The position numbers and the translations under genes are program-made. The notes below the pieces were generated by a model. That model was given only the letters and a program-made list of their open reading frames with translations, was not told the origin of the DNA and ran no database searches. From assembly GCA_936450465.1 (NCBI GenBank), contig OW388300.1, positions 18,849,232 to 18,913,231 of the forward strand: a DNA stretch of 64,000 bases, read 5' to 3'. This DNA is from Gibbula magus (Eukaryota; Mollusca; Gastropoda; Trochida; Trochidae). This document shows, piece by piece, positions 51,137 to 61,324 of this stretch (its first letter is position 1; each line of letters starts with the position of its first letter).

Positions 51137-51273
51137 ATCTTATAGCACAATCAAATGCTTGAGTCGTCAAGAAAATGTCTTAAAATGAATTTATTTCAAA
51201 TATTTTGTCAACAAATTTGGGAAACATTCTCTCGAACACAACATGCAAAACATTGACATCTCTCATTTTCATA

Positions 51274-51370
51274 TGCAAATGTTAGGGACATTGACGTCAT
51301 CTTCGGCACTGTACTGAATACTGAATTTCTGAAATTGTCCGAGGTGCATGAGGCGTACATTTTATATAAA
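51274..51370 (+). promoter_or_regulatory. Possible promoter of the candidate small gene: octamer, CRE and TATA box
   Basis: ATGCAAAT (51274-51281) is a perfect POU octamer, TGACGTCA (51292-51299) a perfect CRE/ATF palindrome and TATATAAA (51363-51370) a TATA box. They stand in normal promoter order about 130-220 bases before ATG 51501. Function is inferred from motif match and order only. Confidence 0.35.
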
Positions 51371-51500
51371 GCGTACGAGTCGTGCTACAGCATAAGCGTC
51401 GTGCTTGAATCACGCACATGCATGATTTAAGCACGTTTTTATTCAGCAACATTGAGCAGTAATACATTTCATTGCCTATAAAGACTGGGTGGTTTGTGGA

Positions 51501-52144
51501 ATGAATCAGTTCACACAATGGCTTCATCATGGACAGTCCAAGGACAAGTACACTATTCATTCAGGAAAGGTAACTTTACTTTTTTACTCCTTACTTTTCA
51601 AACTCTGCAAGTTTAAAATTCTAACTAATTTTCATTAAATTGGTTTATTTAATAACAGTTATTGGTTTTTTTTGTATTTTGTATTTTTTTTACCAACACG
51701 TTAAGTTGTTTGTTGAGCTGTATTTATCAATATACGAGTGAGCATCCCGTCTATATTGCATATAATTAAATTATTTCAGGTTACTGAAGCAAAGGAACTC
51801 GAACTGTCTGTAGGAAAGAATGTAACGTCGTACTGGCCATCGCTCGGACGCTGTGTGAGACGACAATGGAGCCTCCATCCTCTAACACTCCAAGAAGGTA
51901 ATTTGTATCACTTTCTTATTTCTCATTTTTATGTCGTTCTATAACTTTTGATATTATTTTGTATATCGTGGTTGAAAATATATAAAACATTGGTAACATT
52001 GGTAACATGGTTTCATGCTTGTCATTATTTCACTTACTCGTGATATAAATGAAATACACTTTAAAAAACCCAATTGACCTCCATTACTTGCTTTATTTAC
52101 ATGCTTTTATTCTTCTTTTAGGAATGTCAAGCTCCTTAATATAG
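51501..52144 (+). CDS. Candidate small spliced gene of unknown function (three exons, 69 residues)
   Basis: I do not recognise this protein. Exons 51501-51569, 51780-51897 and 52122-52144 join in one frame of 69 codons plus TAG. Introns of 210 and 224 bp are GT-AG (donors GTAACT and GTAATT; acceptors TTATTTCAG and TTCTTTTAG). Exon 2 is open only in the frame that exon 1 delivers. The product starts MNQFTQWLHHG and later has VTEAKELELSVGKN and RCVRRQWSLHPLTLQEG; it has no signal peptide, membrane segment or known motif, and one cysteine. The ATG has a purine at -3. A TATA box lies at 51363-51370 and a poly(A) signal at 52244-52249. Two short upstream ORFs begin near 51418. It sits antisense within an ABITRAM intron. 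Alternatives are a non-coding transcript, a gene carried by a repeat, or chance. The missing test is conservation or RNA. Confidence 0.35.
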
Positions 52145-52243
52145 AAGACCCCCATCAACGGAAGCGACTATTTCCTTTCGGAAAGGGAACACAGCAGGTC
52201 ATTTGTCAATGTAATTAGTGTTTAATTGTGTATTATCTCCATA

Positions 52244-52249
52244 AATAAA
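52244..52249 (+). terminator. Possible poly(A) signal of the candidate small gene
   Basis: AATAAA lies 100 bases after the candidate stop and is followed within about 30 bases by a T/GT-rich stretch, as expected at a cleavage site. Confidence 0.35.
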
Positions 52250-52586
52250 ACAATCAGTTGACATTGTTTGTTGTTTTTTTGAAAGTCTGTGAACCAGTTT
52301 ATGAGCATGACACCCGAACGCAACCAGACAACCGTACATCTATCGGGATATAAATGTACTCCACGTGACCACAATACACTCATATGATTGGACGAAAGCA
52401 TTTGACTGTGCTCTAACGATCGAAAGGGAAACTGATATTATGTTGCTATCGCTCAAAGAATATATATTTCCGAAATTTTTAATTACTTTAGTGACACATA
52501 TGATGGATGATGTTCGCAACAGTGCCAATATGATCCAATCACTTCAAGTTGAAGGGTCCGTTTCCTTAATAAACAAGACAAGGCAC

Positions 52587-53250
52587 CCAACTTGCTCAGG
52601 TAAGACATAACTCTTGCCAGTCTCCATAACTGGCCGACTTGAGCCTTTCCGCATTTCCTTAAAGGGAAAGTTCTATCACCGATCTATCGGCAGCATCCGC
52701 CATCTTGGATTTTTGACATTTCTTGAAATGAAAACATGCTGTAAATTTACCCAATTTTAATTTTTTGTAATAATGAAACATATACACTGATAGAACATTC
52801 ACATAGTAACAAATGACGTATCATAAAACTAATAAACACTATGCTCTGAGGCTGTAGCGAAGTTTTCCCCACTTGCAGTGCCGATGAATGGCTTCAATTC
52901 TCATTGTTTTTATTTTTCAACAAATGTGGGTTTGTCTTTATTAAGTTGTGAAATGTAAAGTCATCAAAGTATTAACTTCATTAATATATTTCAGTTTGAC
53001 GATGTTTTAATCATATATTAATAGCATATATGTGTAAACGAGAATATCCTCTGGAATTTCGTTTCCACAAAAAATACCCCGATAGAACCCTCCTTTTAAG
53101 GTTTCTGTGATTGGAACTCAAGAGTCCACTATGCATTTTAGGTGCAGCGTTCCACTCTCTTAGCACGGAAAACTGAGGGAAATACTGCAAGGCCCAAATC
53201 AGAAATTTATGGAGACTGGCTAGAGTTATGCCTTGCGTTGGGAAGTTTAG
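52587..53250. mobile_element. MITE family C split by a family B insertion
   Basis: Both halves match the 14.0 kb copy (CATAACTCTTGCCAGTCTCC and GAGTTATGCCTTGCGTTGGG). The gap is exactly the family B element at 52663-53095 plus one extra TTAA. Confidence 0.85.
52663..53095 (-). mobile_element. MITE family B inside a family C element
   Basis: 433 bp with terminal repeats (AGGGAAAGTTCTATC and GATAGAACCCTCCTT) between TTAA at 52659-52662 and 53096-53099. The host repeat has a single TTAA at the matching site in its 14 kb copy. Confidence 0.88.
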
Positions 53251-53897
53251 AGGCATCAGGACCAATTCTAAGGTTTAACATACAGAAGAGATAAACGTCC
53301 TTGACAGGCCTGCTGTGTTAGGAATCTTGTAAGAATCTCACTTATGTAGGTATGTAGTAAAGAGCGTGATATATGTGCACAACAAAGATTGTACTTGGCA
53401 AATTGATACAAATGGATTTGGCACCATGTTTTCTAGCACTTTCTTACATCGTCAAAGACACAAAATTCCTTATGCCAAATAACTAGAGATTACAATCTGT
53501 TCGTTACTTTACATATTAACATACCACACTTCACCCACACAGTATTGTACCTTTAATCGTGGCAGTACTCAAGCACTTGTATTCAGTAAAATACAACCTT
53601 GCTTGGTCCGTCATAAAGCATATATCTGAAGTCCTTCTTTTGAAATTGATATTTCATAAACACAAGGTCATCATTAAATAAAGGTTATGTGACTCAAAAT
53701 GTATGAAGAAATAGGAAATTAAGTGACCTTGAGCATTTCAGACGTTGCAAGGTCAGGCTTCAAAATAGTAAAAAAAATTCAGTTTGCTCCCTGTAATTTT
53801 GAGGCAGAATTTGGGGTCCACTTAACGAATTCTGTTTTTTCACCAAATTTAACCATTATCCATCAAAACTGCTTCAAAACAGTATTGAATATTAAAT

Positions 53898-54180
53898 TCT
53901 TTAATAAGCATGTTTATGATCAATAGTTTTCATAAAATCAAATAGCACATTTCGAGGAAAACACATTAAAGGAGAAAACGTTTATCTTACGTTTATTTCA
54001 TGTCATAGGCAAATGTCCCTTTTACAATGGCGTCACTGATTGCACAACTAGATTAAATTGCAACCAATAGGACACTCCATTTCTGCCCTCGATTTTAAGC
54101 GATATAGAACAGAGGTTAGGATATAGAACAGAGGTTAGGATCGGAAATCTGAAGGGAGTAACCTCTGTGGGAAGAGAATG
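53898..54180. mobile_element. MITE family G, right half
   Basis: It matches the right part of the 39.9 kb copy from AAGCATGTTTATGATCAATA to GGGAAGAGAATG. A 20-base stretch near 54110 is duplicated in tandem. Confidence 0.75.
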
Positions 54181-54401
54181 TAACAAACAAGCAAGGTTTA
54201 AAATGGAATATGATACTTGGAAATTAAATCGATACAAACACTTACCAACAATACAACCATATTCAGTTTCGCTGTTCAAAGGGCATGAATCTTCAATAGT
54301 TTCAAGACAAAGTCCTACATCATTGCCTTCCAACAAATACTTTTTTAAAAATGCATTGCATTGATCATGATTTATGCAGCTTTTGATCTAGTTCTTTAGA
54401 G

Positions 54402-54700
54402 GTGAGGTGAGGTGAGTTGGGGTTTAACGCTGCTTTCAAGACTATTTCACTTATATCACGGCTGCTAGTATTACGGAAGGGAGAAAGCCCGCAACGCCAT
54501 GTGGCTATGCATTGCGGTGAAACCTGCGAGCATCAGCTGGAACTTGCGAACCATAGGTGGTACTACACTGAAATTCAGTGTAGCATTGCACCCAAACCTT
54601 ACTGCGTGTAGAACAGTTCTCTACTGCAGACAAAGTTGCCATGCCCCTGGCGTGATTCGAACCCCGGACCTCTTGATCCGAAGCCGAACGCGCTAACCAT
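54402..54700 (-). mobile_element. 5'-truncated family 1 SINE with target duplication
   Basis: The head lacks the outermost bases of the tRNA region (it stops within GGTTAGCGCG). A 12 bp duplication, AGTTCTTTAGAG, lies at 54390-54401 and 54701-54712. A truncated head with a perfect duplication indicates incomplete reverse transcription at insertion. Confidence 0.88.
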
Positions 54701-54712
54701 AGTTCTTTAGAG

Positions 54713-55547
54713 ACTACTTCCATCTATTATATTTGACTAGCAAGGTACTCCTATATGGCAAGCATTTGAAAATTTACTTATAATAAATAGGATATAAATC
54801 GATTCTAATGAACAAATTTGAATCAAACGAATTCAGGCGGTAAAAAATAATAATCCAATCAAAATGATTTTAATTCTCTCTAAAAATATAATTTTCAACC
54901 TCAAGGTATCAAGACAAATGGCAACCTTTCCGTTTCCTGCAACAGGAGCTTAAAACTATTATGCACTGACTTGATACTCTGCTTTGATAAATTCTAACCT
55001 TGAACACTTCTTAGCTCATCGAGCCTAAAAGGCCCGATAAGCTTTGGCATGGCATGGTTTTCTCTTATTATTTAATTACTTCATTTAAATGTTTTATTTG
55101 ATTCTATGACCTTATTATGCATTCATAAGACCATTGAGCCTTTCAGGCCTGATGAACTAAAAATGAAATTAAATAGAAGGTCAATAGGTATACATTTTAT
55201 ATCTTATAGTATATATATTTTGTGTATTTACAGAAATAATCTGTAGCACTGCACTCAATATTATTGACAATTTTATTGATTATGATTGGATCCAAAAGAG
55301 TATGAGAATAATGTCATACCCCTTTAGGATCATTTATAATATCAATATGATATCAATATTTTAAAATACCAAATAATACAATGACTGTGATTTGAAGGTT
55401 GATATCAATGAGAAACAAACAGAGTGTCTTAAAGTCACTAAGAGGGGATTTTATGTGTGCTTTAGACCTTAAATCTAACACATGCTAGAATGTGAAACAA
55501 AGATTAGGATGGGCAACACGCTTTATCTCTACTCAAAATATGTGATA
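54713..55547. other. No recognised gene; GGCC hairpins
   Basis: AGCTCATCGAGCC...GGCCCGATAAGCT (about 55013-55042) and GAGCCTTTCAGGCCTGATGA (about 55136-55155) are short GGCC hairpins like the one near 7390. Confidence 0.45.
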
Positions 55548-56575
55548 TCATCAGTTTATTGATGTCAAAGAATTGTGATATCACTAGATTACTGATGTCA
55601 AAGAACTGTGATATTATTAGGTTATTGATGTCAAAGAATTGTGATATCACTAGATTACTGATGTCAAAGAATTGTGATATCATTAGGTTATTGATGTCAA
55701 AGAATTGTGATATCACTAGATTACTGATGTCAAAGAATTGTGATATCATTAGGTTATTGATGTCAAAGAATTGTGATATCACTAGATTATTGATGTCAAA
55801 GAATTGTGATATCATTAGGTTATTGATGTCAAAGAATTGTGATATCACTAGGTTACTGATGTCAAAGAATTGTGATATCATTAGGTTATTGATGTCAAAG
55901 AATTGTGATATCATTAGGTTATTGATGTCAAAGAATTGTGATATCACTAGGTTACTGATGTCAAAGAATTGTGATATCATTAGGTTATTGATGTCAAAGA
56001 ATTGTGATATCACTAGATTACTGATGTCAGAGAATTGTGATATCACTAGATTACTGATGTAAGAGAATTTTGATATCACTTGATTACTGATGTCAGATTA
56101 TTTTGATATCATTAGACTATTGATGTCAAAGAATTGTGATAACATTAGGTTATTGATGTCAAAGAATTGTGATATTAGTAGATTACTGATGTCAAAGAAT
56201 TGTGATATCATTAGGTTATTGATGTCAAAGAATTGTGATATTACTAGATTACTGATGTAAAAGAATTGTGATATTATTAGGTTATTGATGTCAAAGAATT
56301 GTGATATCATTAGATTACTGATGTCAGAGAATTCTGATATCATTAGGTTATTGATGTAAGAGAATTGTGATATCACTAGATTACTGATGTAAGAGAATTG
56401 TGATATCATTAGGTTATTGATGTCAAAGAATTGTGATATTAGTAGATTACTGATGTCAAAGAATTGTGATATCATTAGGTTATTGATGTCAAAGAAATTC
56501 TGAATTGTTATATTATTAGGTTATTGATGTCAAAGAATTGTGATATCATTAGATTATTGATGTCAGAGAATGAGC
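55548..56575. repeat. 33 bp satellite rich in GATATC
   Basis: About 31 units of TTGATGTCAAAGAATTGTGA then TATCATTAGGTTA, often alternating in a two-unit pattern. 33 is a multiple of three, so both strands are open for up to 191 codons (DISNLVISQFF-type repeats). It ends about 65 bases from the ABITRAM exon at 56640. Confidence 0.96.
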
Positions 56576-56639
56576 CTTATAGACAGATTATAACGCTGGT
56601 GGCACAACAAATCTTGAACACCCACAACAAACAGCTTAC

Positions 56640-56786
56640 CTTCTCAACAACAAGCTGTGGTTTCTCCTGCAGATGTTCGTTGACTTCAACCAGCATGCCT
56701 CTCATACAGCTGTACACGGTGTACTCGGAGCCGTCATCACAAGTCAGGATACACAACGGTGAGTTGGGCTTCAGATTCTGGGCACC
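56640..56786 (-). CDS. ABITRAM: ABITRAM (FAM206A/Simiate), core exon
   Basis: This is a 147-base exon in phase 0 at both ends, with acceptor CAG just above 56786 and donor GTAAGC at 56639-56634. It encodes 49 residues beginning GAQNLKP and containing SPLC, CDDGSEYTV, SCMRG and LVEVNEHLQEKP, ending LVVEK. Vertebrate ABITRAM has the same order (GAQ, PLC, DGEEYTV, SC-RG, MEVNE, KP), so this is the most conserved part of the protein and the strongest evidence for the gene. The sequence is much richer in GC than the 33 bp satellite that begins about 70 bases below it. It joins in frame to SKR of the preceding exon (59741) and to the terminal exon (39832). Confidence 0.95.
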
Positions 56787-57134
56787 CTGGATAATGCAAC
56801 CATCATATCTGAAGACTTCAAATTGTCATTCTAATTTATTAAACCTCATAGGTCAATAGTTCTACATTTTCCACGGATATTACGTGTCTCTCTTCATTAC
56901 ACGTTTACGTCCGGCTATGAGTGTTTCTGGTAAAATGAACTAACCATTGCACCACTGGAATCTGTTGATGTGAAAAGATAAATCTCATGACCAATTTATT
57001 TGGGTTCTTTATTTATTTGCTAGGAACAATTCACAAGATTCCTTATTTTGTGTACCTATCAAAATTTTACAACTTTTAATTTGTGTGCTCATTGTTTATA
57101 ACGTATTGAAGTTCTTTTGGGTTTTGCAAGAAGT

Positions 57135-57629
57135 CCATTCTCTTCTCAAAGAGGTTACTCCCAAGTTGGGTTGCAGATTCCAATTCTTTACCCAAAAAAC
57201 GAACCGGAAGTCCCAACCTTTGTTCTACTAGGGCTGGAGTTCTCGGCTCAAGCAAAATTCCCTCACTGGGAATATGGGAACCTCATACTGTATCCCTGTA
57301 GTCATCTTTCAGCGTCCAATGTTGAACGAGTGACTTCAAAGATCTTAGCATTTGACTAGGAACGGTGTTGCTAATTAGCATATATCCTCCAAAATATGTC
57401 TGATGTAAACAACACAAATGAACTATTTTCGGTATTTGTCTCTGATGAGGTCTTCTTTTTTTATCAGCATGTTTATGATCAATTGTTTTCAAAAAATGAA
57501 ATAGCATATTTTGAGGAAAACACATGCAACCAATCAGGATTCTCTCTTTATTGCCGGGGAATTCAGGCCTAGTAGAACAGAGGTTAGGATCAGAAACTTG
57601 AAGGGAGTAACCTCTGTGGGAAGAGAATG
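57135..57629. mobile_element. MITE family G, shorter copy
   Basis: Same ends as the 39.9 kb copy. AGAAGTC lies beside both ends, suggesting a 7-8 bp target duplication. The short ORF over it is not coding. Confidence 0.78.
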
Positions 57630-57744
57630 TGAGAAGTCTCGTGACACTGGCACTGGCCAGGCACTCTATTGTGAGGATTTGTATAATCCAGTAAGCTTTT
57701 GTTAGCTACCTAAAATAGACACATGTGGACCATGAATACCTTGG

Positions 57745-59015
57745 GTTCAAGTTAGATGAACTTTTGCATGTGACACATAAACACTTTGGGTTCAAGTTAG
57801 ATGAACATTTGCATGTGACACATGAACACCTTTGGTTCAAATTACATGAACATTTGTATGTGAAACATGAACACCTCAGGTTCAAGTTACATGAACTGTT
57901 GCATGTGACACATGAACACTTTGGGTTCAAGTTACATGAACTTTTGCATGTGACATATGAACACTTTGGGTTCAAGTTACATGAACTGTTGCATGTGACA
58001 CATGAACACTTTGGGTTCAAGTTACATGAACTTTTGCATGTGACATATGAACACTTTGGGTTCAAGTTAGATGAACTTTTGCATGTGACATATGAACACC
58101 TCAGGTTCAAGTTACATGAACTGTTGCATGTGACACATGAACACTTTGGGTTCAAGTTACATGAACTTTTGCATGTGACATATGAACACTTTGGGTTCAA
58201 GTTAGATGAACTTTTGCATGTGACATATGAACACTTTGGGTTCAAGTTACATGAACTTTTGCATGTGACACATGAACACTTTGGGTTCAAGTTACATGAA
58301 CTTTTGCATGTGACACATGAACACTTTGGGTTCAAGTTACATGAACTTTTGCATGTGACACATGAACACTTTTGGTTCAAGTTAGATGAACTTTTGCATG
58401 TGATACATGAACACTTTGGGTTCAAATTAGATGAACATTTGCATGTGACACATGAACACTTTTGGTTCAAGTTAGATGAACTTTTGCATGTGAAACATGA
58501 ACACCTCAGGTTCAAGTTACATGAACTTTTGCATGTGACACATGAACACTTTTGGTTCAAGTTAGATGAACTTTTGCATGTGAAACATAAACACTTTGGG
58601 TTCAAGTTACATGAACTTTTGCATGTGAAACATAAACACCTCAGGTTCAAGTTACATGAACTTTTGCATGTGAAACATGAACACCTCAGGTTCAAGTTAC
58701 ATAAACTTTTGCATGTAAAACATGAACACCTCAGGTGAGGTGAGGTGAGTTGGGGTTTAACGTCGCTTTCAAGAGTATTTCACTTATATCACACCTGCTA
58801 GTATTATGGCAGGGAGAAAGCTCGCAACACCATGTGGCTATGCATTGCGGTGAAACCTGGGAGCATCGGCTGGAACTAACGAACCATGAACACCTCAGGT
58901 TCAAGTTACATGAACATTTTCCTGTGAAACATAAACACCTTTGGTTCAAGTTATGTACATGAACTTTTGCATGTGAAACATGAACACCTTGTGGTTCAAT
59001 TTGGATGAGCTCTAG
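57745..59015. repeat. 45 bp satellite, open on both strands
   Basis: About 22 units of CACATGAACACTTTGGGTTC then AAGTTACATGAACTTTTGCA then TGTGA, plus a few after the SINE at 58736. Translates as 15-residue repeats (+ HEHFGFKLHELLHVT; - SCVTCKSSCNLNPKC) over 329-337 codons. It lies in the ABITRAM intron between 59741 and 56786, so it is not treated as coding. Confidence 0.95.
58736..58884 (-). mobile_element. 5'-truncated family 1 SINE inserted in the 45 bp array
   Basis: Only the 3' half of the SINE is present. CATGAACACCTCAGG at 58721-58735 and 58885-58899 flanks it; this is sequence of the array, so the array existed before the insertion. Confidence 0.88.
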
Positions 59016-59740
59016 CATGTGAATTATGACCAGCTCAGGTAAGTGCCCAACTTAGCTTTCATGACGCTTCTTCTAACTAAACCTTGGTCTCAGTTCGATG
59101 CTAATGTTGATCACAGGACCATCAGATATAAGCTTCAAAATGCAACAACTTTAAATTGACTGCCTTTTAACTTTTAAACTTGTAGAAATAGTTGGCAACA
59201 CTCAAGAGTCTCATTAACTAGAAAAAAATCCAAACTAAAAAGGTCTAAAAACAATTCTTTCATTTGTCAACTACTTAATAACATGTGCTTGAAAAGGGTT
59301 TGAAATGTCAAAATGACAACAAAGTCGTTTGCTTCTTGATTTAAACAGAAATTTCCATAAAAAGACATTTGTGAATATCAACTTCTTACATAAAGAACTT
59401 AACACAAATGACATCGCTGTGTGGGAGGACATTTATTCAGTATGGAAATGTTACGGGAACATTTGGAGCTTGAAAGCAGCTCTCTCAAACAGTTAACAGT
59501 CATGGCAGGTTTATGTTCATGACATTAACACGACACGTAAAGAAGATTATAAAATCAAAATAATATCTTAACTGGTTTTGTAAGAATCAGCTTTTATTTT
59601 ATGATGACATGGATTGTCTGGACTTGATATCATGTCAACATGAAACAGTATATTCTTTATAGAATAAGGAAGATTGTCTTTCCAAGACCTTTTTGTTCTA
59701 AAGAAGTGATTAAGCTATGCAATAAGCTAAGAATAATTAC
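59016..59740. other. No recognised feature (ABITRAM intron)
   Basis: AT-rich DNA between the 45 bp array and the exon ending at 59741. Confidence 0.5.
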
Positions 59741-59870
59741 CCGTTTAGACTTTCCTGTTACTTTATTTTCCATTCTGTCCACATCATCTTTCACTTTAAA
59801 ATTCACAGACGTTACTTTTTTCTTGTTTGTCAGAACGGGATGAGATGGGGCCAGAGTTAGGATGCAGATC
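59741..59870 (-). CDS. ABITRAM: ABITRAM (FAM206A/Simiate), second visible exon
   Basis: The exon is 130 bases. An acceptor (TTTTCTCAACAG) precedes 59870; the first base completes an arginine codon, then 43 codons follow: ICILTLAPSHPVL, then TNKKKVTSVNF, then DRMENKVTGKSKR. The donor is GTAATT at 59740-59735. The motif NRIC-(I/V)TLA-SHPVL and the later NKV-GK-KR match vertebrate ABITRAM residue for residue at many sites, with the same length. It splices in phase 0 to GAQNL at 56786. The run of lysines after the conserved SHPVL differs from vertebrates and looks like a surface loop. Confidence 0.93.
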
Positions 59871-60134
59871 CTGTTGAGAAAAAAGGGATATGAGCGTGAA
59901 ATATGCATGAATGGCAAGAAATACGCATGAAAAGTTATGATATAGGCAAAATATATGACATAAAATATAATCGAGAATACATCGTCGCCGCAGAATTAAT
60001 AGGTCGTATCTGCAGTTTTGAAATTTTCAAAAATTCTGAGTAAATCAAATAAAACTGTTTTATTAATTTGTTTCTTGAAATAATTTATCAATCTTTTTAA
60101 ATTAAATTTGCAATGGTTAAAACGTCATGTTTAA

Positions 60135-60625
60135 AGGTGCATCCATTGTGTTTCATAAAATTGTATTTGGCTTTAATACGTTCCAACACACCATATGTGC
60201 TGTTTATAATCAAACAAAATTCACTCAGCTTGCATATTCATCCCCAATCGCCAGATATATCATACTTACTAGTTTCCAAATAAAATTGAGAAACGGCATT
60301 TTTGCATGTGTAGAAACCGAAAGTGCACGTCCTATTGATATGCACAGTAGTTATACGACCTATTGAACATTATCAGCCCTAATTTGTTATCTTGTCTGGT
60401 TTAAATAAGATTCCAAAATTACGTTTGACTCATTGACGCGCGCCACAGGTGGAGCATTGTCCGGTTTTCGATCAGAAATCGACACTTTTACCTTCATATC
60501 GTCAATATACTAAGTCGAGTATCATCAAAATGGTAGTTTTCGGCAACAGTTGGTACTTCTCGATAAAATAAGACCATTTATAACGTTTGGCATATTTGAC
60601 CCCCAACAACACAATGGATGTACCT
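60135..60625 (+). mobile_element. MITE family H, complete
   Basis: AGGTGCATCCATTGTG at the left and CACAATGGATGTACCT at the right, flanked by TTAA (60131-60134 and 60626-60629). Confidence 0.8.
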
Positions 60626-60629
60626 TTAA

Positions 60630-61045
60630 AAGGAGGGTTCTATTGGGGTATTTTTTTGTGGAAACGAAATATGAGAGGATATATCCCCATTTACACATAT
60701 ATGCGACTAATACATGATTAAAACACAGTCAAATTGAAAGATATTAATCAAGGTAATATTTTGATGAATTAATATTTCACAACTTGATAAAGACAAGTGC
60801 ATATTTGTTGAAAAATAAAAACAATGAGAACTGAAGCCATTCATTGGCGCTGTGAGTGGGGAAAAGTTCGCTACGGCTAACAGCAAATTGTTTATTAGTT
60901 TTATGACATGTTATGTGTTACTATGTGAACATTCTATCAATGTATATCTTTTATTATTAGAAGGTTGTAAAATTATGTACAATACTGTGTATTTTCATTT
61001 CACGTAAAGCAAAAAATTAAAGATGGTGGATTTTGCCTCTTCAAG
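60630..61045 (+). mobile_element. MITE family B
   Basis: It starts AAGGAGGGTTCTATTG after TTAA (60626-60629) and matches the 52.7 kb copy over most of its length in the opposite direction. The far end is eroded. Confidence 0.8.
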
Positions 61046-61202
61046 GAATGAAATATACAAGAAACTTTCAAGAAGAACATGAAATAGACATGAGATATGC
61101 ATGAAAACTCAAAACCTGCACGATATAATTCTTAAAAGTACATGCTGTGAGAATGAAATATTCTTGTAAGTTAACAAAGTAATTGAATTGTGCAAGAAAT
61201 AT

Positions 61203-61318
61203 TCATAAAAAATGCATGAAATGTAAATGAAATATGCATGAAATGTAAATGAAATATGCATGAAATGTAAATGAAATATGCATGAAATGTAAATGAAATA
61301 TGCATTAAATGTAAATGA
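61203..61318. repeat. 22 bp tandem repeat
   Basis: Five copies of ATGCATGAAATGTAAATGAAAT. Confidence 0.95.
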
Positions 61319-61324
61319 ACTAGA

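Larger units (their letters stand above)
39833..56639 (-). other. ABITRAM intron, 16.8 kb
   Basis: It lies between donor GTAAGC (56639-56634) and the tandem acceptors above 39832. It is filled mainly with MITEs, hairpins, SINEs, a TGACCTTG-rich element and a 33 bp satellite. It hosts the + strand candidate gene at 51501-52144. Confidence 0.85.

Noticed and set aside
51297..51560. 87-codon - strand ORF over the candidate mini-gene
   Set aside because: It crosses the TATA box and first exon with no supporting signals; the + strand model has splice sites and order.
55504..56475. 191-, 167- and 125-codon ORFs on both strands
   Set aside because: Translations of the 33 bp satellite; open on both strands for a trivial reason.
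57706..58738. 329- and 337-codon ORFs, the longest in the window
   Set aside because: Pure 45 bp satellite within an intron of ABITRAM; kept only as a finding to test.
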